DNA of 64,000 nt from NCBI RefSeq assembly GCF_030817655.1, contig NZ_JAUSZM010000003.1, positions 8,370,001-8,434,000 of the forward strand. The letters are read 5' to 3'. Positions 1 through 8,746 of the stretch are shown here, in pieces; the stretch's first letter is position 1, and every line of letters begins with the position of its first letter. Position numbers and translations under genes: made by a program. The notes below the pieces were generated by a model. It ran no database searches. It was given only the letters and a program-made list of their open reading frames with translations, and had not been told where the DNA came from. The stretch comes from Streptomyces sp. V4I2. Its GTDB lineage: Bacteria > Actinomycetota > Actinomycetes > Streptomycetales > Streptomycetaceae.

Positions 1-2
1 AG

Positions 3-1049
3 CTCACCGCCGAGCTCGGCGCCGGGCCCGTCGCCCTCGCCCGGGCCCAGCGGGCGCACACCGCACGCGTCCTGCTCCAGACCACGGACCTGCCGGTCAC
101 CCAGATCGCGTTCGCGTCCGGCTTCGCCAGCGTGCGGCAGTTCAACGAGACGATGCGGGAGGTGTACGCCTCGACGCCCAGCGAGCTGCGGGCCGCCGCT
201 CCGCAGGGCGGCCGGGCAGCCCGCCGTACGGCCACCCCGGACGCCGGGATCCCGCTGCGGCTCGCGCACCGGGGGCCGTACCAGTCCACGGCCGTCTTCG
301 ACCTGCTGGCGGCCGAGGCGGTGGCGGGTGTGGAGGAGGTCGGCGGGCCGCGCGGGCGACGCACGTACCGCCGTACCCTGCGCCTGCCGCACGGCACCGG
401 GATCGTCGCCGTCGACGAGCGGCCCGGCGCCGCGAGGTGCACGTCCGGCGCCCATCCGGGCGGCTGGCTGGACGCCCGCCTCCACCTCACCGACCCCCGC
501 GACCTGACCACCGCCGTACAGCGGCTGCGACGGCTCTTCGACCTCGACGCAGACCCGTACGCCGTCGACGAACGGCTCGGCGCCGACGCACGGCTCGCCC
601 CGCTGGTCGCCGCCCGGCCGGGGCTGCGGTCGCCGGGCGCCGCCGACCCGGAGGAGCTCGCGGTGCGGGCGCTGGTGGGGCGGGCCGAGGCGGAGCGGCT
701 GGTCCAGCGGTACGGCAAGACGCTGGACGCCCCCTGCGGCAGCCTCACCCACCTGTTCCCCGAACCGGCCGTCCTCGCCGGGGCCGAACCCCACGGCACC
801 CTGGGCGCCCTCACCACCGCCCTGGCCGACGGCGCCGTACGACTGGACCCGGGCGCCGACCGCGACGACGCCGAGGCGGCCCTGCTCGCCGTGCCCGGTC
901 TGAACGCCCGTACCGTCGCCGCCGTCCGCACCCGGGCCCTGGGCGACCCGGACGCCGCCCCACCCGGCTCGCACATCCCCGACACCTGGCGCCCCTGGCG
1001 CTCATACGCCTTGCAACACCTGCGTGCAGCAGGGGAGTTGGAGTACTGA
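3..1049 (+). CDS. alkA: Ada/AlkA-type protein: AraC HTH plus 3-methyladenine DNA glycosylase domain (5' partial)
   Basis: The frame is open from the first bases, so the start lies outside the window. The visible N-terminus is the second half of an AraC-type DNA-binding domain (VTQIAFASGFASVRQFNETM, then a TPSELR end), as in Ada/AlkA fusions of actinobacteria. An AlkA N-terminal fold and an HhH-GPD glycosylase region follow. Family members excise alkylated bases. Oddly, after ALGDPDA the usual PTD segment with the catalytic aspartate and about 20 following residues is missing: the text goes through APPGSHIPDT straight to the C-terminal WRPWRSYALQHL. The glycosylase may therefore be inactive. 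The stop overlaps the ogt start by one base (TGATG), so both are co-transcribed for alkylation repair. Confidence 0.85.
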   Translation, partial: LTAELGAGPVALARAQRAHTARVLLQTTDLPVTQIAFASGFASVRQFNETMREVYASTPSELRAAAPQGGRAARRTATPDAGIPLRLAHRGPYQSTAVFDLLAAEAVAGVEEVGGPRGRRTYRRTLRLPHGTGIVAVDERPGAARCTSGAHPGGWLDARLHLTDPRDLTTAVQRLRRLFDLDADPYAVDERLGADARLAPLVAARPGLRSPGAADPEELAVRALVGRAEAERLVQRYGKTLDAPCGSLTHLFPEPAVLAGAEPHGTLGALTTALADGAVRLDPGADRDDAEAALLAVPGLNARTVAAVRTRALGDPDAAPPGSHIPDTWRPWRSYALQHLRAAGELEY

Positions 1050-1558
1050 TGACCGCCGACACGCATTACGCCACGCTGGACAGCCCGGTCGGGCAACTCC
1101 TCCTCACCGCCGACCCGAGCGGCGTGCTGACCTCGCTCTCCGTCCCCGGCCAGAAGAACGGCCGTAGCGTCCAGGCGGGGTGGCACCACGACCCGGATCT
1201 CTTCCGCGAGGCCGGGGAGCAGCTCACCGCCTACTTCGCCGGTGAACTCAAGGAGTTCAGCCTGGAGTTGCGCGGCGAGGGCACCACCTTCCGAGAGCAG
1301 GTCTGGGCCGCCCTCGACAGCGTCCCCTACGGCGCGACCACGACGTACGGCGAGATCGCCGCCCGCATCGGCGCCTCCAGGGCCGCCGTACGGGCCGTCG
1401 GCGGCGCGATCGGCGCCAACCCGCTGCTGATCCTGCGGCCCTGCCACCGGGTGATCGGGGCGGACGGATCACTCACGGGGTACGCGGGCGGACTGGAACG
1501 CAAGACGAGGCTGCTCGCTCTCGAAGGGCGTCCCGCGGCGGGACAGGGCTGGGGCTAG
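1049..1558 (+). CDS. ogt: Methylated-DNA--protein-cysteine methyltransferase
   Basis: A 169-aa protein of normal family length. It irreversibly transfers the alkyl group of O6-alkylguanine to its own cysteine. The C-terminal half carries the active-site motif PCHRVIGADGSLTGYAGG, and upstream of it the DNA-binding helix-turn-helix (YGEIAARIGASRAAVRAVGGAIGANP). The start is ATG at 1049, preceded by AGGGGAG, and overlaps the alkA stop. It is the intact member of the alkylation-repair pair. Its 3' end overlaps the convergent PPOX gene by four bases. Confidence 0.93.
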   Translation: MTADTHYATLDSPVGQLLLTADPSGVLTSLSVPGQKNGRSVQAGWHHDPDLFREAGEQLTAYFAGELKEFSLELRGEGTTFREQVWAALDSVPYGATTTYGEIAARIGASRAAVRAVGGAIGANPLLILRPCHRVIGADGSLTGYAGGLERKTRLLALEGRPAAGQGWG

Positions 1559-1929
1559 GCGTCGTCCTCCAGTCCCCAGCTGTGGATCCGCCGCGGATGG
1601 ATGCGGATGACCTCCTCGCTGAAGTGCGGACCCAAGTCGTGCGGGCCGGTGAGGAGTTCGGCCTCGCCGCGGATGTCGATGCCGCGCACCTTCCACGGCT
1701 TCAAGCTGAGGATGTCGTCGACGACCAGGGCGACCTTCGGGTTCTTCAGCAGGTTGCGCCACTTCTTGGTGCGGCCCATCGCGTAGCCGCCGACCAGGAT
1801 GGTCCCGTCGGGCCGCGGATGGAAGCCGACCGGGTTGGCCTGGGGCTGGCCGTGCGGGTCGACGGTGGCCAGTCGTCCCAGGCGCTGGGACCTGAGGTAC
1901 GCGCGCTCGGCCTCGCTGAATTCGGTCAT
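1555..1929 (-). CDS. PPOX-class split-barrel flavin/F420-dependent oxidoreductase
   Basis: A 124-aa protein of the pyridoxamine-5'-phosphate-oxidase-like split-barrel fold. Typical features are an early LGRLATVDPHGQPQANPVGF strand pair, a central GRTKKWRNLLKNPKVALVVDD segment that normally contacts the cofactor phosphate, and a C-terminal EEVIRIHPRRIHSWGL. Length and pattern fit the short F420-dependent PPOX proteins common in actinobacteria; the substrate cannot be told. Start ATG at 1929. Convergent with ogt. Confidence 0.85.
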   Translation of the reverse strand: MTEFSEAERAYLRSQRLGRLATVDPHGQPQANPVGFHPRPDGTILVGGYAMGRTKKWRNLLKNPKVALVVDDILSLKPWKVRGIDIRGEAELLTGPHDLGPHFSEEVIRIHPRRIHSWGLEDDA

Positions 1930-2041
1930 GGCAGTCAGCCAAGCACTCCGGGCCTGCCCGGCGCATCGGACCCTCGTCCTGGTTCCGGGGACCTACGACG
2001 GCCGCGGCGCCGCCCGGAGGCGTTCGCGGCGGACGCCGGAC

Positions 2042-2524
2042 TCAGCCCCACAGCACCGCCCCCAGCCACGCTCCCATGATCAGCAGGCAGGTGAACAGCT
2101 CCGTCAGCACGCTGGAGCCGCCCGAGCGCATCGCCGTCCGCAGGGCCGCCATCGCCTCGCCGTGGCGGCCGAGCCGGAGCCGTTCGTACAGGTAGATGCC
2201 GCCTATGAAGCCGGGGATCGCGCCGAGGACGGGGATCAGGAAGAAGCCGGCGAACGCCCCCACGCCGGCGTACACACCCATGCGAGCGGTCGCGCCGCTC
2301 GCCCGCAGCCGTCGGGGCGGCAGGGACCAGCGCACCACCTGGGAGAGGAACAGGGCGACGGTGGCGCACACCAGGACGGCCCAGGAGAGCGGCTGCGGAT
2401 CCTTCAGCGCCCACCACATGACCGCGGCCCACACCAGCCAGGAACCCGGCACACCGGGCACCAGCACTCCGCCCACACCCAGCAGAATGACCAGGCCGAC
2501 CAGCAGGAGGTCCACCACGCCCAT
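2042..2524 (-). CDS. DUF456-family membrane protein
   Basis: A 160-aa hydrophobic protein. An N-terminal membrane segment (VDLLLVGLVILLGVGGVLVPGVPG) with the Gly/Pro-rich VPGVPGSW turn is followed by a second hydrophobic stretch, a basic loop (SLPPRRLRASG), and a glycine-rich pair of helices with VLGAIPGFIGGIYLYERLR. This layout matches DUF456 proteins, small integral membrane proteins of unknown function. No partner gene is adjacent. Confidence 0.8.
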   Translation of the reverse strand: MGVVDLLLVGLVILLGVGGVLVPGVPGSWLVWAAVMWWALKDPQPLSWAVLVCATVALFLSQVVRWSLPPRRLRASGATARMGVYAGVGAFAGFFLIPVLGAIPGFIGGIYLYERLRLGRHGEAMAALRTAMRSGGSSVLTELFTCLLIMGAWLGAVLWG

Positions 2525-2618
2525 CTGTCCAGAGTGCCGGAGGACGAGCGAAGACGCAGGTCAGCGAGGCCGACCAGGGCCACTCACGGGCCGCTGACCA
2601 GGCCCGTTCCCGCGCCGG

Positions 2619-2684
2619 GTGCCGGACGGTCCTGAGGCCGAGGTCGAGCTGTTCGGCGACGCTCGCGTCGGTCAGCCCGGCGAC
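2619..2684 (-). pseudogene. Possible HTH (LuxR/TrmB-like) fragment
   Basis: On the minus strand these bases read AGLTDASVAEQLDLGLRTV followed by RH, the shape of a LuxR- or TrmB-type recognition helix pair. Nothing upstream or downstream in the frame extends the domain, and there is no start with an SD. It is best read as the last trace of a regulator in the 276-bp gap between the DUF456 and PP2C genes. A chance match is possible. Confidence 0.3.
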
Positions 2685-2800
2685 GTCCTGCCTACGACCG
2701 TTCGACGACTCGCTCGACACGCCGTTCGAGGGGTGGTATGGGCGCCGGATTTTCCGGATGCCCCGTTTTCATACCGCTCCCGCGGTGGACAATTAGGGGC

Positions 2801-5098
2801 ATGAGCCAGCAGGGGGGAAAGCCCAGCGGTCACGAGATCGACTGGTGGGGGCAGCTGTACGACGACACCACCGAGGACACGGGCCCCACGGCCACGCCCG
2901 ACTCACTGGACGACCGGTTCGCCTCGGCGGCAGGGACGGTGGAGGGACGCGCCGCCGCTCGGGGCGGCACCGAGGGCGGGATCCCGGCGCCACGTCCCGG
3001 TACGGCGGGCGTCGCGGAGGACGCGGTTCCGGCGCCGCAGTGGGATGCCGGTGATGTCCCTGAGGATGGGCTTCCCGCGCTGCGGTCGGGTGTCGGAGAT
3101 GCCTCGGGTGGTGGGGGTTCCGCGCCGGCGTCCGGTGCCGGTGACGCCTCGGACGGCGAGGCTCCCGCGCCGCGAGCCGGTGACGCCGGGCCGCTGGACG
3201 TGCCGCGGCACTCGGAGTTCGCTGGGCAGCGCGCTCCGTGGGAGCCGCCGCCCGATCTGCCCACGGGGCCCGCGACCTTCCCGCCCGGACCGAAGCCGCC
3301 GGGATTCGCCGAGCAGCCGTCACCGTGGGGACGTGCGGCGCCAGGGCCAGGGTCCCCTGGCCGCGCCTCCATGGAGACCCCCACGACGACCTTCCCCGAC
3401 TCACGGACGCCCCCGGACCCACCCCCCCGGCCCTCGTCCGCACCCCCTCCGCCGCCTCCGCCCTTCGGGCCCCCTCCGCCCACACCTCCCCCCGCACGCG
3501 GGGACACCGAGGCCGCTGTGCGGGGCGTCGACGACGAGCCGGAGCAGAGCGGGCTACGGGGCACCGCCGGCCCAGTTCCGCAACGCGCCGCCGCCCCTTG
3601 GGAGCCGCCACGCCCCGCCCCCTCCGGCGCGCCCGGCGTCGACGTCGGGCCCGAGCAGGGCGGATGGCCTGACGCATCCGCCGGAGACGGGGCAGCCGCC
3701 CCGCTCGCCGAGGGGGCCGGCGGCCCGGCCGGACCTGACGGTCGGCCTCCATGGGAGCCTGCTGCCGTTGGACCTGACGGTCGGCCTGCGTCGGTCGCGG
3801 GTCCTGCGGAGGCGGCGGGCGCCCCGGGCTCGGCAGACCGCGTGCCGCGTCGGCCTTCATGGGAGCCTGCTGGCGTTGGATCTGACGGTCAGCCCGGGGC
3901 GGCCGCGGGCCCCGCTGACGCGGCCGACGCCCCGGGCTCGGCGGGCCTCGCGCCGCAGGAGGAACCCTGGGGGCCGCCCTCCACCGGCACATCCGCTCCG
4001 CCTCAGGGCGCCCCCCTCGCCTCGTCCGCCAGCGCAGGGGACGCCCGGAACACCGGCCCTGAGGCAGATCCGCCGGCAGATCCGTCCAGCTCTCGTACTC
4101 CCACCCGGGTCGACCTTCCCGCCCTCCCGCTCGACCCCGTCGGCCATGTGGGCTCCGGGCCGCCCACCTACGAGGCCGAGCCCACCGCGTTGCCGCCGGC
4201 GGATCCCGACGACCTCGACGATCTGGTGGCGGACACCGTGCTGGACGGTGCCCGGTACGGGGCCTCCACGTTGCGGGCGGCCTCCGTGCGGGGAGACTCC
4301 GCCCGGTTCCGGGGTGAGCCCCGGCGGGATGCGCTGCTCACCGCCCGTTTCGGGACCGGGGAGCACGCGCTCGTCCTCGTCGCGATGGCGACCGGCGCGC
4401 GCGCCACGCCGGGTGCGCACCGTGCGGCAGCCGAGGCGTGTCACTGGATCGGGCGGGCCGTGGGGCGCAGTCACGCCCGGCTCGCCGAGGACATAAGGGC
4501 GGGCCGGCGCGGCGACCTGAAGTCGGGTCTGCACCGCCTCACCGACCGCAGCCTCGGGAAACTCCGCGCCAGCGCCGCCGAGCAGGGCATCGAACCGGAG
4601 GAGTACGCCGCCGCCCTGCGCTGTCTGCTCCTGCCCGCCGACCCCGAGTGCCGTACGCGCGTCTTCTTCGGCGTCGGCGCGGGCGGACTGTTCCGGCTGC
4701 GCGACGGCGAGTGGCAGGACATCGAACCGCGGGTCCTCGACGTCCCCGGCGAGCCGGTCGTCGGTTTCGGCTCACTGCCCGCCGAGACCCCCGAGGGCGA
4801 CCGCCTCACCATGGACCTCGGCATCCCGACACCCCCGAGCCCGTACGAACCCGCCCCCGAGCCGCCCCGCGAACCCTTCCGCTTCCGGGCCTCCGTGGCC
4901 CGTCCGGGTGACACGCTCCTGATGTGCACCGGCGGCCTCGCCGAGCCGCTGCGCGGCGAACCCGAGCTGTGCGGATATCTCACCGGCCGATGGTCCGGCC
5001 CCACCCCGCCCGGCCTCGCCGAGTTCCTCGCCGACGCCCAGGTCAGGGTCAAGGGGTACGCGGACGACCGTACGGCGGCCGCCGTGTGGGAGGCGTGA
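2801..5098 (+). CDS. Proline/glycine-rich protein with C-terminal PP2C-like phosphatase domain
   Basis: About 765 aa from ATG 2801 (MSQQGGKPSGHEIDWWGQLYDD). Residues ~30-470 are low-complexity, rich in Pro, Gly and Ala with WEPP motifs, and include a 36-residue tandem repeat. Residues ~480-765 form a compact domain (DTVLDGARYGASTLRAASVRGDSARF ... RPGDTLLMCTGGLAEPL) resembling the divergent PP2C family seen in Streptomyces. The first metal-binding region has DSARF in place of the usual acidic motif, so activity is uncertain. The arm could mediate protein contacts. An upstream in-frame start exists at 2738, but 2801 gives the natural N-terminus. Confidence 0.75.
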   Translation: MSQQGGKPSGHEIDWWGQLYDDTTEDTGPTATPDSLDDRFASAAGTVEGRAAARGGTEGGIPAPRPGTAGVAEDAVPAPQWDAGDVPEDGLPALRSGVGDASGGGGSAPASGAGDASDGEAPAPRAGDAGPLDVPRHSEFAGQRAPWEPPPDLPTGPATFPPGPKPPGFAEQPSPWGRAAPGPGSPGRASMETPTTTFPDSRTPPDPPPRPSSAPPPPPPPFGPPPPTPPPARGDTEAAVRGVDDEPEQSGLRGTAGPVPQRAAAPWEPPRPAPSGAPGVDVGPEQGGWPDASAGDGAAAPLAEGAGGPAGPDGRPPWEPAAVGPDGRPASVAGPAEAAGAPGSADRVPRRPSWEPAGVGSDGQPGAAAGPADAADAPGSAGLAPQEEPWGPPSTGTSAPPQGAPLASSASAGDARNTGPEADPPADPSSSRTPTRVDLPALPLDPVGHVGSGPPTYEAEPTALPPADPDDLDDLVADTVLDGARYGASTLRAASVRGDSARFRGEPRRDALLTARFGTGEHALVLVAMATGARATPGAHRAAAEACHWIGRAVGRSHARLAEDIRAGRRGDLKSGLHRLTDRSLGKLRASAAEQGIEPEEYAAALRCLLLPADPECRTRVFFGVGAGGLFRLRDGEWQDIEPRVLDVPGEPVVGFGSLPAETPEGDRLTMDLGIPTPPSPYEPAPEPPREPFRFRASVARPGDTLLMCTGGLAEPLRGEPELCGYLTGRWSGPTPPGLAEFLADAQVRVKGYADDRTAAAVWEA
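3751..3966 (+). repeat. 108-bp in-frame tandem duplication in the PP2C-like gene arm
   Basis: The segment starting at 3751 (coding WEPAAVGPDGRP) recurs at 3859 (WEPAGVGSDGQP), exactly 108 nt later, and a third partial unit begins at about 3967 (WGPP). The copies are diverged but alignable at both DNA and protein level, giving a 36-residue repeat unit in the disordered arm. Confidence 0.75.
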
Positions 5099-5124
5099 CG
5101 GCGTCCGCACGTACGCCCCCTGCC

Positions 5125-6480
5125 TCAGTCGGTCCTCTCCACCCACTGGCGCGAGACGTCGTACCAGTAGCGCGGCAGCCCCTTGATGCTGCTGGTCCGG
5201 AACGGGCGGCCGTCGTCGTCGATGCGGACCGTGCCGGTACGGCCCTGGGAGGACCAGTCCAGCTCCAGGTACCAGCGGCAGTCGCAGCCCTCGGTCTTCG
5301 CGGTGACCAGCAGGACTTCGGGGTCCTCGGCGGACACGCGGTACGGCAGGCGCATGGCGGGGATCGGGGTGCCCGTGTCGTTGCCCGCGACGGGGCGGGC
5401 GATGGGGCGGTCGATGTCCAGGTCGACGTCGAAGTAGCGGGGGGTGACGGCGCCGCCGCAGCCCTGGTCCATGGAGTAGGCGGTGCCGACGGCGGGGTCG
5501 GTGCGGCCGACGACCCGTACCCGCAGGGCCTCCAGGACCACGGCCGTGGAGGTCCGACCCTGCACCGAGATCCGTACGTTCGTGTCACGCCCGTGCACCG
5601 CGTTCTGGGTGCCGGCCCAGGTGCCGGCGTCCTGCGGGGCGGGCGGCGGGGGAACCTCGGCGGGCGGCTTGGCGATGACGTAGTCGTGGCCGCAGCCCAG
5701 CGCCCAGACCTGGGAGTCGGCGGTCCAGGTGAGGGGGACGGAGGGCGTGCCTGGGCCGTCCTGCTGGTGGCTTCCCGAGGGGCTGCGGCTCTGATGGGGG
5801 TCTTTGGAGGGCTGCGACCCGGTGCCTTCGGTGCCTTCGGTGCCCTTGGCCGAGGGGGAGCCGGAGGTGGTGGTCGAGGGGCTCGGTGAGGTGGCCGAGG
5901 AGTGGTGGCGGCCCGGGGTGCCCGGCGCGGTCGTACCGGACGGGCCGTGCGAGGACTGCGCGGAGTCGTCCGCCTCCGGCGAACCGGACGGCAGTGCCGA
6001 GATGCTGCCCAGCGTGACGACCAGCACCGCCGCGACGGCCGCGGACACCAAGGTGCGTCGACGGCGGTACCAGGGGTGGCGCAGCGGGGGAGCGGGAGCT
6101 TCGCTCGCCGGAGGCGCGAGCTCGCTGTCCGCACCCTCGGCCGGCTCCTGCGCCGGGTGCGACGTGTCACCGTCCGCCGCGGCGGCCTCCGCCGGCCCAG
6201 TCTCCGTAGCCGCCGCCCGCGGCCGTTGCCGTGCCGCCACCGCCGGCAGCCACAGCCGGTGCAGCTCCAGCCGTTCCTCCGCCGTCGCCCCGCACAGGGC
6301 AGCGAACCGTTCGACGGGGGCGAAGTCCTGGGGGACCGCCTCGCCGGCGCAGTAGCGGTGCAGCGTGGAGGTGTTCATGTTCAGGCGGCGGGCGAGCGAA
6401 CCGTAACTGCGGTCCGTCCGTTCCTTCAGCCGCGTCAGCAGCGCCGCGAACTCGCCGACCTCGTCCCGTGGTGCCGACAC
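5125..6480 (-). CDS. Membrane-anchored helix-turn-helix protein with extracytoplasmic domain
   Basis: About 451 aa. The N-terminal ~75 residues are an XRE-like HTH (LLTRLKERTDRSYGSLARRL, then NMNTSTLHRYCAGEAVPQD). An Ala/Pro-rich linker leads to a basic stretch (YRRRR) and one membrane span (TLVSAAVAAVLVVTLGSISAL). A Ser/Thr/Gly/Pro-rich stalk and a ~160-aa outer domain with conserved-looking cysteines (LGCGHDYV, DQGCGGAV, GCDCRWYLELDW) follow. The layout suggests a one-component sensor-regulator of a type common in Streptomyces. I chose GTG 6480, which has GGGGGA seven bases upstream; an in-frame ATG exists at 6522. Confidence 0.75.
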   Translation of the reverse strand: MSAPRDEVGEFAALLTRLKERTDRSYGSLARRLNMNTSTLHRYCAGEAVPQDFAPVERFAALCGATAEERLELHRLWLPAVAARQRPRAAATETGPAEAAAADGDTSHPAQEPAEGADSELAPPASEAPAPPLRHPWYRRRRTLVSAAVAAVLVVTLGSISALPSGSPEADDSAQSSHGPSGTTAPGTPGRHHSSATSPSPSTTTSGSPSAKGTEGTEGTGSQPSKDPHQSRSPSGSHQQDGPGTPSVPLTWTADSQVWALGCGHDYVIAKPPAEVPPPPAPQDAGTWAGTQNAVHGRDTNVRISVQGRTSTAVVLEALRVRVVGRTDPAVGTAYSMDQGCGGAVTPRYFDVDLDIDRPIARPVAGNDTGTPIPAMRLPYRVSAEDPEVLLVTAKTEGCDCRWYLELDWSSQGRTGTVRIDDDGRPFRTSSIKGLPRYWYDVSRQWVERTD

Positions 6481-6699
6481 CGTTCCCCCGTCCGTCCCGG
6501 ATCCGTATCCCAGGCACTCCATGTACCTGCACGTCAGAAGGGCTGGGACGGTTCCACCATGGCGAATCGACCGTCCCCTGTTGCGCCCGTCCGCTGTGAC
6601 CGCTGATGCTCTTGGTGTCGCACCGACGACCGCCGGACCGACCATCCGGCGTCCTGGCGGCGCATTCCACACCCATGCACTCGTCCACGGGGGACACCC

Positions 6700-7368
6700 A
6701 TGCCCAAGCACCTCCGAGCAGGCGCGCTCACCGTACTGGCTATCACGGGCCTCACGCTCGGCGCAGCACTCGCCGTACAGGCCGATGCCCGACCGGCACC
6801 GGCCGCGGCGACGAAGACCGCCACGACCAAGGCCGTTGCGATGAAGACCGCCCCCGCGCCCGGATTCCTCGCGGCCGCACAACTCCCCCCGCATCCCACG
6901 TCCTCCTGGACCGCGGGCAAGGTCACCGACGGCGTTCCGGACGAGCTGCGGCCCTGTCTGGAGGAGGCGCTCCTCGCCTACGACTCCCGGTACCGCGCCT
7001 TCCACACGGAACTCGACACCAACGCCCGGCAGCTCACGGTGGTCGTCGGCTCCGCCGCGAAGGCCAAGGCGCTCGCCACGCGTCTGAACAAGGAGATCCG
7101 CTCCTGCGCGACGCGCGTCGAGAAGGCCGACCCTGAGACGGAAGCCGCGTACAAGGCCTACGGCACCCTGCCCGTCGAGGAGGGCGCCCGCGTGCACGGC
7201 TTGCACACCGTCACGTCATGGGGTGCCTCGGACATCCGGCTCCTCTCCGTCGGGCGGGACGGCAGGGCCGTCACCGTCGTGGAGTGGGCGCAGTTGGGCG
7301 GCTTCGGTGACGCGCCGGTGAAGGCATTCAAGAAGACGACCGTCACGGCGGTGAACAAGCTCTACTGA
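6700..7368 (+). CDS. Secreted protein of unknown function
   Basis: A 222-aa protein with a clear Sec signal peptide (MPKHLRAGALTVLAITGLTL followed by an Ala-rich cleavage region near residue 28). The mature part is an Ala/Lys/Thr-rich linker followed by a ~150-aa domain with two cysteines (LRPCLEEALL and IRSCATRVEKA) that could form a disulfide. I do not recognise the family. The start ATG 6700 is preceded by ACGGGGGA. It is transcribed away from the membrane-anchored HTH gene and is followed by a terminator-like hairpin. Confidence 0.7.
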   Translation: MPKHLRAGALTVLAITGLTLGAALAVQADARPAPAAATKTATTKAVAMKTAPAPGFLAAAQLPPHPTSSWTAGKVTDGVPDELRPCLEEALLAYDSRYRAFHTELDTNARQLTVVVGSAAKAKALATRLNKEIRSCATRVEKADPETEAAYKAYGTLPVEEGARVHGLHTVTSWGASDIRLLSVGRDGRAVTVVEWAQLGGFGDAPVKAFKKTTVTAVNKLY

Positions 7369-7388
7369 CCGCACGACCGCCGCAGACC

Positions 7389-7427
7389 GGGGCCGCCCTC
7401 CCGCACGGGGGTCGGGCGGGCGGCCCC
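7389..7427 (+). terminator. Terminator-like hairpin after the secreted-protein gene
   Basis: GGGGCCGCCC at 7389-7398 pairs perfectly with GGGCGGCCCC at 7418-7427. It lies 21 bp past the stop codon and, as usual in Streptomyces, has no U-tract. Confidence 0.6.
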
Positions 7428-7453
7428 CGGCGTCGCCGGGACAGCACAGCGCC

Positions 7454-8538
7454 TCACGCCGGCCGTAGCCGCAGCGTGAGGATCTGGAACGGCCGCAGCT
7501 CGAAATCCAGGGGGGATTCGTGCAGCGGCCGTTCCAGAAGGTCGGTCACCTCGGCCCGGGACACGGCGAATCCGGGCGTCAGCTCGGCCCGCGCCCGCCC
7601 GCAGGGGCAGGTTCAGGGCCAGCCCCTCCGCGACCGCGACCGCGTCCCCGTGCGGGGCGCGCAGCGGCGTCAGCCATACGGTCGTGCCCAGGCCGCCGGG
7701 GTGCGGGGTGAGGAACCAGCGGATTCCGGCCAGTTTCGCGAGCTGGGGGAACGTTGCCGTGGGCGTGCCCGGCCGCCCAGATCCGGTGGGCGCTCGCCGC
7801 CGCGGGCCGGGACAGCACGTCCGTCAGGGCGGCCCGGACGGCACCCGCCGTACCGGAGACCTTGTACAGGTCGAGAGCGTCCAGCATGTCCTCCAGCGTG
7901 CAGGACCTCGTGCCGGCGGGGCCGGTCCATGGGCAGCTCGTGCATCAGCTGCGACAGCACTTCGGCGTCGAGGACCAACTGCCACACCTGTTCGTCGAGT
8001 ACGGCGAGGTCGGCAGAGCGGAATCGGTAGATGGGCCCATCGCCGGCGGTCAGGACGTCACCCGGTTGCGTAGGCTCGAAGCCGTGCAGGACGGCCGGAT
8101 TGGCGGCCGCCTCCAGGAGCAGACGCACCCCCTCGCCTCCGCTCGCCGGGGACGTGACCGGGAGGTGGCGGTTGCGCGGGTGAATCCCTTTCAGGGGCAC
8201 GCCCGCCGTGTCGTACAGCAGCCCTTCCGCCTGGATGCCGGGCCGCTCGCCCGTGAACCCGCGGTCGATCACGGCCGCCTCGACGCGCCGGCCCGCCCAA
8301 TCCTCGGGCACCGGCCCTCCAACCGGAACCAGCTCGTCGACCAGGGCTTTCCCCACACCGTGCCGGTCGTGAACGGCTCGTGGGCGGCCTGCAGGGCCTG
8401 GTCCACCGGCACCGGTTCGCCCGGCACGTGTCACACGGACGGGACCAGCGGCACGCGCGCCGCGTACCGGGCGGGCCGCACGAACCGGCGCAGGGCGCGT
8501 GCCGGGCGGGCTTCCACCGGCGTTCGGTCGTCGTGCAC
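7454..8538 (-). pseudogene. Decayed GH38 alpha-mannosidase gene
   Basis: Pieces of one family-38 alpha-mannosidase can be read in order but in different frames. From GTG 8538: HDDRTPVEARPARALRRFVR, then after a shift PEDWAGRRVEAAVIDRGFTG, ending with AGVPLKGIHPRNRHLPV and DEQVWQLVLDAEVLSQLMHELP. Another shift gives MLDALDLYKVSGTAGAVRAA ending AAGHAH, where an intact enzyme continues with IDSAWLWP. A large internal deletion removes the catalytic centre, and the tail resumes with ELRPFQILTLRLRPA and the stop at 7454. Intact enzymes are about 1,000 aa; about 360 codons remain. It cannot encode an active enzyme. Confidence 0.75.
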
Positions 8539-8746
8539 GACGGCTCCTCGGCGGCTCGGAGGGCTCGGTCCAGGAGTCATCCACCCGGCCGGGAGCACCG
8601 CATCCGTGGTGGCGCAAGGCCCCGAATATGGCCGAACACCTGGTCGTTGACGATTCGACATGACTGTCAGGTGCCCCACGGGGCATGGATCCTCGTGAAC
8701 GTGTTCGAGCAGGAGGGGAACCGACATCGGCACGCGGGCGGGGGTC

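Noticed and set aside
437..1558. Long Arg/Pro-rich upstream extension of the ogt frame
   Set aside because: It overlaps alkA in another frame, is low-complexity, and ogt has its own SD and ATG at 1049.
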